Below, one piece after another: positions 35,488-41,959 of a DNA stretch of 64,000 bases (the first letter of the stretch is position 1; each line of letters opens with the position of its first letter). The notes under the pieces were generated by a model, which was given only the letters and a program-made list of their open reading frames with translations, did no database searches and was not told the origin of the DNA. The DNA is from Desulforamulus aeronauticus DSM 10349 (GTDB lineage Bacteria > Bacillota > Desulfotomaculia > Desulfotomaculales > Desulfotomaculaceae): positions 1 through 64,000 of the forward strand of contig NZ_FRAR01000012.1 in NCBI RefSeq assembly GCF_900142375.1, read 5' to 3'. The position numbers were made by a program, and so were the translations under genes.

Positions 35488-37002
35488 GTGACAAAAAGAT
35501 TAAAGTACTTTGTTAACGGTACATGGAAAGACTCTAAAACAGAAAAATACATGCCAGTCACAGATTCGAGCATAGGGGAACTCTTGGCTGAAGTTCCCAG
35601 CTGTACTTCGGAAGAAGTGTCGGAAGCCATTGCAGCCGCCAAAGCGGCCTTTCCGGCTTGGTCCGCTACACCTGTCAGCAAACGTGCTGAATACATGTTT
35701 AAATTTAGAACGATCTTGGATGAACATCTGGAAGAATTGGCGCTCAGTGTGTCCAAAGAGCTGGGGAAAAACCTTGCCGAGGCCAGGGGGGATGTACTAA
35801 AGGCCATTGAAGTTGTGGAATTAGCCTGTGGTGCACCTTCCCTCATGCAAGGGGATTCTTTAATGAACGTATCCCGTGGCTACGATACCGTACTATATCG
35901 GGAACCTTTGGGAGTATTTGCTGGTATTGCTCCCTTCAATTTTCCGGCTATGATTCCCTTTGGTTGGATGATCCCTTTGTGCATCACCACCGGTAACACC
36001 ATTGTCATGAAAGCAGCCAGTATGACTCCCTTAACCTCTATGAGAATGATTGAATTGTTGTATGAAATAGGACTGCCCGAAGGGGTCGTAAACTTGATTA
36101 CCTGTAGCCGTAAAGAGGCAGAAATTCTTTTAACACATCCGGACATTAAAGGGGTATCCTTTGTTGGTTCCACCGAGGTAGGAAAACATATCTATACCAC
36201 TGCCGCTGCCCACGGTAAAAGAGTCCAGGCCCTTTGCCAAGCCAAAAATCACGCTCTTGTTTTACGGGATGCCAACCTTGAATGGTCTGCCCGGAGAATT
36301 GTTAATGCCACCTTTGGTTGTGCTGGTATGCGTTGTATGGCCCTGCCGGTGGTCGTGGTTGAAGAAGCGGTTGCAGATGAGTTTGTTCGCCACCTAACCA
36401 AATTTGCTCAAGAAATTAAAGTAGGTCCGGCCTATCATGCTGAAACTGAATTAGGCCCCGTGGTTTCGGTAGAGCATAAGAAATTTGTTATCGACTGGAT
36501 TGCCAAAGGGGTTGAGGAAGGTGCCCAGTTAATTCTGGATGGCCGCTCTATGATGGTAGATGGTTTTGAAAAGGGATATTTTGTAGGTCCTACTATCTTT
36601 GATCAGGTGCAGCCGGGTATGAGTGTGGGCGACTCCGAAATATTTGGTCCTGTAACTTGTATTAAACGGGTACAGAATTTTGAGGAAGGCCTTGCTTTAA
36701 TGAACGCCAACCAATTTGCCAATGGTTCCTGTATCTTTACCAATAACGGTTACTATGCCAGGGAATTTGCCCACAGAACTCACGGCGGTATGGTTGGTAT
36801 CAACGTTGGCATACCGGTTCCCCTTTCGGTATTCCCTTTCTCCGGACATAAGGATTCTTTCTTTGGCGATTTGCACGTCATGGGTAAAGACGGTGTAGCC
36901 TTCTTTACTGAAGCAAAATGTGTAACCTCAACCTGGTTCAAAGATGAAAGTCAAGCCAGTGCTAAGGTTAGTACCTGGGAAGGAACTATTTCAAGAACGT
37001 AA
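35488..37002 (+). CDS. CoA-acylating aldehyde dehydrogenase (MmsA-like)
   Basis: A 504-residue aldehyde dehydrogenase of the methylmalonate-semialdehyde dehydrogenase subfamily. Seen: PFNFPAMIPFGWMIP, FVGSTEVGKHIY and the active-site Cys in GCAGMRCMALP. Where hydrolytic ALDHs have the catalytic Glu (ELGGK), this protein has QAKNH, as in CoA-dependent members, so the product is probably an acyl-CoA. Preferred start GTG 35488 follows GGGAGGT. It is translationally next to the alcohol dehydrogenase (37 bases). Substrate unknown; it need not be methylmalonate semialdehyde. Confidence 0.88.
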   Translation: MTKRLKYFVNGTWKDSKTEKYMPVTDSSIGELLAEVPSCTSEEVSEAIAAAKAAFPAWSATPVSKRAEYMFKFRTILDEHLEELALSVSKELGKNLAEARGDVLKAIEVVELACGAPSLMQGDSLMNVSRGYDTVLYREPLGVFAGIAPFNFPAMIPFGWMIPLCITTGNTIVMKAASMTPLTSMRMIELLYEIGLPEGVVNLITCSRKEAEILLTHPDIKGVSFVGSTEVGKHIYTTAAAHGKRVQALCQAKNHALVLRDANLEWSARRIVNATFGCAGMRCMALPVVVVEEAVADEFVRHLTKFAQEIKVGPAYHAETELGPVVSVEHKKFVIDWIAKGVEEGAQLILDGRSMMVDGFEKGYFVGPTIFDQVQPGMSVGDSEIFGPVTCIKRVQNFEEGLALMNANQFANGSCIFTNNGYYAREFAHRTHGGMVGINVGIPVPLSVFPFSGHKDSFFGDLHVMGKDGVAFFTEAKCVTSTWFKDESQASAKVSTWEGTISRT

Positions 37003-37050
37003 TATCGAATGATTTGCAAGGTCTATCTTCATATACCCCTTGCTGTTGCT

Positions 37051-37111
37051 GTTAAGGCTATGATCCATTTAACTAGTTGGTGTAGCCTTAACAAAATTCT
37101 TTTAATTTTTT
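37051..37111 (+). terminator. Rho-independent terminator
   Basis: GTTAAGGCTA / TAGCCTTAAC stem with a long loop, then TTTTAATTTTTTT, closing the sigma-54 operon. Confidence 0.75.
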
Positions 37112-37269
37112 TCTTACCTTTAGTACACCTAAAAAAATCAGAATAAAGCCATGTTTCTGAACCTTCAAAAATACCACTCATAAGAAAGGCGGTTTTTTTA
37201 AGGACTTCATTAGGTCACATCTAACCTGTCACCAGAAAACTAGGGAGAAACTAAAAGGAGGGCATTTTA
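37112..37269 (+). other. Upstream region of the second alcohol dehydrogenase
   Basis: No sigma-54 box and no convincing TATAAT-type promoter found. Near 37150-37200 there are A/T runs around GAAAGGCGGTTTTTTT. AAAAGGAGGGCATTTTA is the ribosome site. Confidence 0.4.
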
Positions 37270-38424
37270 ATGTTTGATTTCTTTGTACCAAACGTGAATT
37301 TCTTCGGCAAAGACTCTGTTCGTGTAGTAGGTGAAAGATGCAGAATTTTGGGCGGCAAAAGAGTTCTTTTAGTAACCGATGGCTTCCTGGCTAAGATGGA
37401 AGGTGGTCCTGTAGGTCAAGTGATTGACTATCTGGAAGAAGCGGGTTTAAGTACAATCACTTTTAGTGATGTTGAACCCAATCCCAAAGATGTCAACGTA
37501 ATAGCTGGATTAAAGGTTTATCAACAAGAGAAATGCGATATGATTGTTTCTGTTGGTGGGGGTAGTGCCCATGACGCCGCTAAGGGCATTGGCATAGCTG
37601 CTACCCACTCAGGAGACCTGTACGAAGATTATGCTGGTATTGAAAAACTTACCAACCCGTTACCACCTCTGGTTTGTGTTAATACCACTGCCGGGACAGC
37701 CAGTGAAGTGACACGTCACTGTGTACTGACGAATACCAAAACCAAGGTTAAATATGTCATAGTAAGCTGGAGAAACACCCCACTGGTTTCTATCAATGAC
37801 CCCCTGTTGATGCTTAAAAAACCTGCAGCATTAACCGCAGCCACTGGGATGGATGCTTTAACCCATGCCGTAGAAGCTTACGTAACCTTGGGTGCCAACC
37901 CTGTAACAGACGCAGTTGCTATCCAGGCTATAAAACTAATTTCTGACAACCTGCGTCAAGCAGTAGCTTATGGTGAAAATGTTGAAGCAAGGGAAAATAT
38001 GGCCTATGCTTCCTTATTAGCCGGTATGGCTTTTAATAATGCGGGTCTCGGCTATGTTCATGCGATGGCCCACCAACTAGGTGGTTTATATGATATGCCT
38101 CACGGCGTGGCAAACGCTATCCTACTGCCGCACGTAGAACGGTACAACCTAATTTGTAATCCAAGAAAATTTGCCAATATCGCTGAGTTTATGGGCGAAA
38201 ATATTGAGGGACTGTCTCCCATGGCTGCCGCCGATAAGGCCATTGATGCCATTGTTAGGTTATCTAAGGATGTAGGTATTCCCTCCGGCTTAGGACAGCT
38301 TGGTGTGAAGGAAGCAGATTTTGAATTCATGGCTAAAATGGCCATGTTAGATGGTAACGCTGGTTGTAACCCCATCAAAGGAACGGAAAAAGATCTGGTT
38401 AAGATTTTCCAAGCTGCTATGTAA
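37270..38424 (+). CDS. Iron-containing alcohol dehydrogenase, second copy
   Basis: A 384-residue group III alcohol dehydrogenase with SVGGGSAHDAAKGIGIA, AATGMDALTHAVEAYV and YVHAMAHQLGGLYDMPHGVANA, all metal ligands present. It belongs to the branch of 1,3-propanediol/1-alcohol dehydrogenases. Start ATG after AAAAGGAGGGC. It is separately terminated from the sigma-54 operon and so is probably regulated differently or constitutively. It may oxidise the ethanol- or propanol-type alcohols that feed the aldehyde oxidoreductase cluster. Confidence 0.92.
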   Translation: MFDFFVPNVNFFGKDSVRVVGERCRILGGKRVLLVTDGFLAKMEGGPVGQVIDYLEEAGLSTITFSDVEPNPKDVNVIAGLKVYQQEKCDMIVSVGGGSAHDAAKGIGIAATHSGDLYEDYAGIEKLTNPLPPLVCVNTTAGTASEVTRHCVLTNTKTKVKYVIVSWRNTPLVSINDPLLMLKKPAALTAATGMDALTHAVEAYVTLGANPVTDAVAIQAIKLISDNLRQAVAYGENVEARENMAYASLLAGMAFNNAGLGYVHAMAHQLGGLYDMPHGVANAILLPHVERYNLICNPRKFANIAEFMGENIEGLSPMAAADKAIDAIVRLSKDVGIPSGLGQLGVKEADFEFMAKMAMLDGNAGCNPIKGTEKDLVKIFQAAM

Positions 38425-38473
38425 TCGCATAAGATATTGGCTTGTTGCCAACAAGAAATAGGCTAAAATAATT

Positions 38474-38522
38474 GCTCTAAAATTACTTCACTCTTTGTAG
38501 TAACCTGAGAGCTGTTTTTTTA
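38474..38522 (+). terminator. Rho-independent terminator
   Basis: GCTCT-TTACT / AGTAA-AGAGC two-part stem followed by TTTTTTT. Confidence 0.75.
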
Positions 38523-38566
38523 TGCATCATTTTTTGTAGCCCATAACTGCATACTGATGGAAGAAC

Positions 38567-38603
38567 AAAAAACCCCCCCAGGCAGTTCAAACTGCTTGGG
38601 GAG
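38567..38603 (-). terminator. Terminator of tupA
   Basis: Minus strand: CCCCaaGCAGTT / AACTGCctGGGG followed by TTTTTT, eight bases behind the tupA stop. Confidence 0.9.
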
Positions 38604-38610
38604 GTGGTTG

Positions 38611-39498
38611 CTATAGTTTTTTGCCTACCTCAGAATTAGGGAAGAAAAGGGGTTCGCCATATTGGGCTGCACCGAATTCTTTAATGAGGGTTTGTCCTTC
38701 TTGGCCCGTGGCAAATTCAACAAATTTCATTACTAAATCATTCTTAACAGTAGGGAATTTCTCGGGATTTACAGGAATAAGACTAATGTAATTTAGCAGG
38801 CTTTCATCTTTTTCTACCAACACCTCTAGTTTCAGTTCCTTTTTAAGGGTTAGATAGGTGGCACGGTCCATGATTGTGTAGGCTTTTTGCTCATCGGTAT
38901 ATTTTAGGGTAGGGGCATTACCCTCAGCACCCTTGGCAAATTTTATGTACCAATTACCCTCTGGTTTTATTCCAGCCGCTTGCCAGAGTTCTTTCTCCTT
39001 GACATGGGTTCCGGAGTTGTCTCCCCTGGTAACAAAGGGAGCTTGGGTTTTTGCTATTTTCTGTAGTGCTTCATTTACATTCTTTAAACCTTTAATTTGA
39101 GCAGGGTCCTCGGCAGGTCCCATAATGACAAAGTCGTTATACATTAGATCAATACGCTTAGTGCCATACCCCTCAGAGACAAATTTTTCTTCCAGAGCCT
39201 TAGCATGTACCATCACCAGATCGACACTGCCGGATTGCCCAATTTTTAAGGCTTCTCCGGTGCCTGCGCCAACATGACGTACTTTAATACTCGTTTTCTT
39301 TTCGAAAGCATCTTCTAAGGCAGCAACAATACCAGCATCAATGGGACCGATGGTAGAGGCCATGAGAATTTGTTCGGTTGCTGTGGCAGCCGTTTTAGGA
39401 GCCTCTTCCTTAGCGGGTTGGCTGCCACAGCCAACGAAAGAGAAAAGTAGTGTGAGGGAAACAACGGTACCGAATAACCTTACAATGCCCTTTTTCAA
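38611..39498 (-). CDS. tupA: Tungstate/molybdate-binding lipoprotein
   Basis: A 295-residue lipoprotein (lipobox FVGC near residue 24) of the TupA type: MASTIGPIDAGIV at the mature start, VRHVGAGTGEALKIGQSGSVDLVMVH, YNDFVIMGPAEDPAQIK, FVTRGDNSGTHVKEKELW and AYTIMDRATYL. TupA proteins bind tungstate very tightly for an ABC importer. No tupB or tupC permease/ATPase is in the window, so those must lie elsewhere. Start TTG 39498 after GGAGG. A Moco-family riboswitch and a terminator lie upstream, linking uptake to cofactor level. Confidence 0.85.
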   Translation of the reverse strand: MKKGIVRLFGTVVSLTLLFSFVGCGSQPAKEEAPKTAATATEQILMASTIGPIDAGIVAALEDAFEKKTSIKVRHVGAGTGEALKIGQSGSVDLVMVHAKALEEKFVSEGYGTKRIDLMYNDFVIMGPAEDPAQIKGLKNVNEALQKIAKTQAPFVTRGDNSGTHVKEKELWQAAGIKPEGNWYIKFAKGAEGNAPTLKYTDEQKAYTIMDRATYLTLKKELKLEVLVEKDESLLNYISLIPVNPEKFPTVKNDLVMKFVEFATGQEGQTLIKEFGAAQYGEPLFFPNSEVGKKL

Positions 39499-39570
39499 AG
39501 TGGTAACCTCCTTGTTTTTCCAATCATAGGGACTTTGTTTGTTAGGTTGTTTTCACCCCCTAGAGAAAAA

Positions 39571-39614
39571 TAAAAACCGTGTACTATGCCGACAAAAAAG
39601 AACAGTACACGGTT
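39571..39614 (-). terminator. Regulated terminator of the tupA leader
   Basis: Minus strand: ACCGTGTACTG / TAGTACACGGT followed by TTTTATTTTT, between the riboswitch and tupA. Confidence 0.85.
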
Positions 39615-39630
39615 AAAGTAACCGTCAGTT

Positions 39631-39723
39631 CTCCTTTCCGCACCGGGAGGCTGGTCCGTTTCCAAACCAACCCTAAGGCTTATGAACCATGCTAATAACT
39701 AGCGAAGGTTCGTAAGCTCGGAG
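39631..39723 (-). promoter_or_regulatory. Moco-family riboswitch, copy 1 (tupA)
   Basis: Minus strand shows CTCCGAG at the 5' end, TTAGGGTTGG, GGAAAC, GCCTCCC and GCGGAAAGGAG in Moco order. It differs from the usual GCCGTTAGGG at the first arm and reads GTGCGGAAAGGAG instead of GTGGAAAGGAG. Placed before a tungstate-binding protein it may sense Tuco. Confidence 0.85.
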
Positions 39724-40030
39724 TAACCTATGCTATTTTAAAAAAATAGAATATTCTTACGTTTTATTTATTTCGTTTAGAAAATGGAAATTCCTCTATT
39801 GATTTACTGTGATTTCGGAAGGATATTAAAGTTTGACTAGAGAATAGTACATCCAAACCTATGGTTTATAACGTAACTATGTTATTTGTACAACGCTATA
39901 TCTTTTTGGAACAGTCAAATAAAAACAATTCCAAAATAGAACATTCAGTGATGAAAATTTATGGCAAAATGCTTTAATTAAGAACATTTTGAATTGGTAC
40001 GAATTTTGCTATATAACGTAACAACATGTC
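39724..40030. other. Divergent control region between two riboswitches
   Basis: Carries promoters for both transcripts. TATAACGTAAC occurs at 39868 and again at 40012; the second overlaps a -10 box. Confidence 0.5.
39989..40017 (+). promoter_or_regulatory. Promoter upstream of riboswitch 2
   Basis: TTGAAT, 17 bases, TATAAC. Acceptable sigma-A match, 14 bases before the aptamer. Confidence 0.6.
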
Positions 40031-40120
40031 TCCGAGCTATTTTGATCTAAAGCCTTGGCTATGATCGACTGGCCGATAGGGCTTACCGAGAAATTGGTTG
40101 GCCTCCCCTGTGGAAAGGAG
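40031..40120 (+). promoter_or_regulatory. Moco-family riboswitch, copy 2 (variant)
   Basis: CTCCGAG at 40031, GGCCGATAGGGC where GCCGTTAGGG is usual, CGAGAAATTGG for GGGAAACC, then GCCTCCCCTGTGGAAAGGAG. The deviations in the core suggest altered specificity or decay. Confidence 0.85.
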
Positions 40121-40138
40121 CACAGCTTGGCTTATTGG

Positions 40139-40182
40139 CCAGATCTGCCTGCTGCTTTTCGGAGATCTGGTTGTTTATTTTT
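40139..40182 (+). terminator. Regulated terminator after riboswitch 2
   Basis: CCAGATCT / AGATCTGG perfect 8-bp stem, followed by TTGTTTATTTTT. Confidence 0.85.
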
Positions 40183-40217
40183 CTAGCAAAGCTATTTCAG
40201 ATCGTGGAGGTTTGACA

Positions 40218-40541
40218 ATGCGAGAGATGATGGAAATAGTACATAAAAGTCTCGGGGGCGTTGCGTTAAAATCCCTTACTGATGAGCAAAAGGTGAAACT
40301 AAAAAATAACTACAATTGCAAACTTTACTTGTTTGATTATGGCCTTAATACCAGCGGTGATTTGGTAATACAGACAACCAGGGGTAATTATACCAATTTA
40401 CTCTATTACATGGGCTTTGATCATGCTAAAAACGATATGATCAAAGTAAAAATAGAAGTAGCGGATGATGTGGTTGTTATTTATAACATGGAGAATGAAA
40501 GAGTTGCCGGTTTGGCAGAGAAACTAGGCCTAGTTGGCTGA
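40218..40541 (+). CDS. Orphan 107-aa protein under riboswitch control
   Basis: Reads MREMMEIVHKSLGGVALKSL ... ENERVAGLAEKLGLVG. The frame is open from 40098, but that would run through the riboswitch and terminator; ATG at 40218 is preceded by GTGGAGGTTTG, so I use it. It is an alpha/beta-looking soluble protein with a Lys-rich start and no Cys-metal motif, signal or membrane segment. I do not recognise a family. Position behind a Moco-type riboswitch suggests a role in molybdenum/tungsten cofactor handling; no biochemical clue. Confidence 0.7.
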   Translation: MREMMEIVHKSLGGVALKSLTDEQKVKLKNNYNCKLYLFDYGLNTSGDLVIQTTRGNYTNLLYYMGFDHAKNDMIKVKIEVADDVVVIYNMENERVAGLAEKLGLVG

Positions 40542-40585
40542 CGGATTTTAGTGAATGGTTAGAGCGTTCTTAAACTTAAAATCGA

Positions 40586-40677
40586 CTCCGAGCCTGTGGT
40601 AGTCTAAGGCAACTGCTAAGATACTCAGGCCGTTAGGGTTTAATGGGAAACCATTAAGCCTCCCCTGTGGAAAGGAG
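40586..40677 (+). promoter_or_regulatory. Moco-family riboswitch, copy 3
   Basis: CTCCGAG, GGCCGTTAGGGTTT, GGGAAACC and GCCTCCCCTGTGGAAAGGAG, all canonical. Belongs to the MoeA-like transcript. Confidence 0.95.
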
Positions 40678-40701
40678 TACAGTTTTAACCTTGGATGATA
40701 G

Positions 40702-40745
40702 AACCAGGGTGCTGTTGAGCCTTCGACAGCACCCTGGTTTTTATT
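40702..40745 (+). terminator. Regulated terminator after riboswitch 3
   Basis: AACCAGGGTGCTGT / ACAGCACCCTGGTT, 14-bp stem, then TTTTTATTT. Confidence 0.92.
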
Positions 40746-40749
40746 TGCA

Positions 40750-40862
40750 GGTCAGAAAGTATAGCTTTCCGGTATGCATAAGGGCAAGCTAGGTTTCCGC
40801 CAGCGTCTGAAAATTTAGCATATCCTAAGGGCATAAACAAGTAACAAACCAAGTTTTTCTAC
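40750..40862 (+). promoter_or_regulatory. Leader motif A
   Basis: A 110-base element similar to motif B (44749). It has a GAAAG/CTTTC hairpin, TGCATAAGGGCAAGCTA, TCCGCCAGCGTCTGAAAA and CATAAACAAGTAACAAACC. AAGCT-A-GGTTT pairs with AAACC-A-AGTTT, with the inner pairs changed in B. Unrecognised class; it lies between the riboswitch-3 terminator and the MoeA-like gene. Confidence 0.7.
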
Positions 40863-40882
40863 TATAAAGAGGGGGATAGGTT

Positions 40883-41908
40883 ATGAAAATAGTACCGGTT
40901 CAAGAGGCGGTAGGCATGGTTCTCTGTCATGATATCACCCAGATTATTCCAGGTAAATTTAAAGGAAGGGCATTTAAGAAGGGCCATGTGGTGAGGCAGG
41001 AAGATATCCCCAAATTACTAGATATCGGTAAGCAAAATCTATATGTATGGGAAGTGAATAAGGACCTGCTGCATGAGGATGAGGCGGCCATCAGAATTGC
41101 CAGCAGTGCTGCTGGTAGCGGCATCACTCTTACGGAACCCAAGGAAGGGAAGGTCAATCTTATTGCCAACCACTCGGGACTTCTTAAGGTGAACACAGAA
41201 GTACTTTACAGCATTAACGAGATGGAAGAAGTCATGTTTGCCACCTTACATACCAATCAGATAGTTAGTGAGAATAAGGCAGTGGCGGGTACCAGAATCA
41301 TTCCCTTGGTAATTAATGCCAATAAGATTCAGAACATTGAAAAAATATGTCGAAATAACTACCCGCTGGTAGAGGTTAAACCCTTTCAAGCGAAACGAGT
41401 CGGTATTGTCACCACTGGTAGTGAAGTATACCATGGGCGCATTCAAGATAAGTTTGGGCCGGTGGTAACCAGAAAGATAGAAGCTTTGGGAAGCACGGTT
41501 TTCAGACAGATTTTTGTGTCTGACAGTATAGAGATGATTGTCGATGCCATCAATCAATTATTGCGAGAGGGGGCTGAGCTGATTACAGTTACCGGCGGGA
41601 TGTCTGTGGACCCGGATGATGTAACTCCGGCCGGCATCAGGGCTGCTGGTGGACGTATTGTTACCTACGGGGCACCCACCTTACCAGGGGCGATGTTTAT
41701 GGTGGCCTATCTTGGCAAGGTGCCGGTGCTGGGATTACCTGGTTGTGTCATGTATAGTCGCAGCAGTATTTTCGATCTGGTGGTGCCTCGCATTATGGCA
41801 GGGGAGGAAATTACCCGCAGGGATATTGTTGCTCTGGGCCACGGAGGTCTTTGTGTTAACTGCCAGGAGTGTCGATATCCGGATTGTGGTTTTGGCAAAG
41901 GGTTTTAG
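40883..41908 (+). CDS. MoeA-like molybdopterin-binding protein
   Basis: A 341-residue protein with the MoCF_biosynth fold: TTGSEVYHGRIQDKFGPVV, GAELITVTGGMSVDPDDVTPAG and VLGLPGCVMYSRSSIFDLV. It lacks the extra N- and C-terminal MoeA domains, so it is a smaller MoeA/CinA-like enzyme that probably adenylates or inserts metal into molybdopterin. The last 25 residues add Cys-rich CVNCQECRYPDCGFG, a feature absent from classical MoeA. Start ATG after GAGGGGGATAGG. Controlled by riboswitch 3 and leader motif A; the Mop-type hydroxylase follows 51 bases downstream. Confidence 0.85.
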   Translation: MKIVPVQEAVGMVLCHDITQIIPGKFKGRAFKKGHVVRQEDIPKLLDIGKQNLYVWEVNKDLLHEDEAAIRIASSAAGSGITLTEPKEGKVNLIANHSGLLKVNTEVLYSINEMEEVMFATLHTNQIVSENKAVAGTRIIPLVINANKIQNIEKICRNNYPLVEVKPFQAKRVGIVTTGSEVYHGRIQDKFGPVVTRKIEALGSTVFRQIFVSDSIEMIVDAINQLLREGAELITVTGGMSVDPDDVTPAGIRAAGGRIVTYGAPTLPGAMFMVAYLGKVPVLGLPGCVMYSRSSIFDLVVPRIMAGEEITRRDIVALGHGGLCVNCQECRYPDCGFGKGF

Positions 41909-41959
41909 CGAATTTTAGGGTCTGAGGCCTTAAATAAAATAAAGAAGGAGTGTAGGAAT

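Noticed and set aside
40098-40217. Longer start for the 107-aa protein
   Set aside because: The extra 40 residues would be encoded by riboswitch 2 and its terminator.
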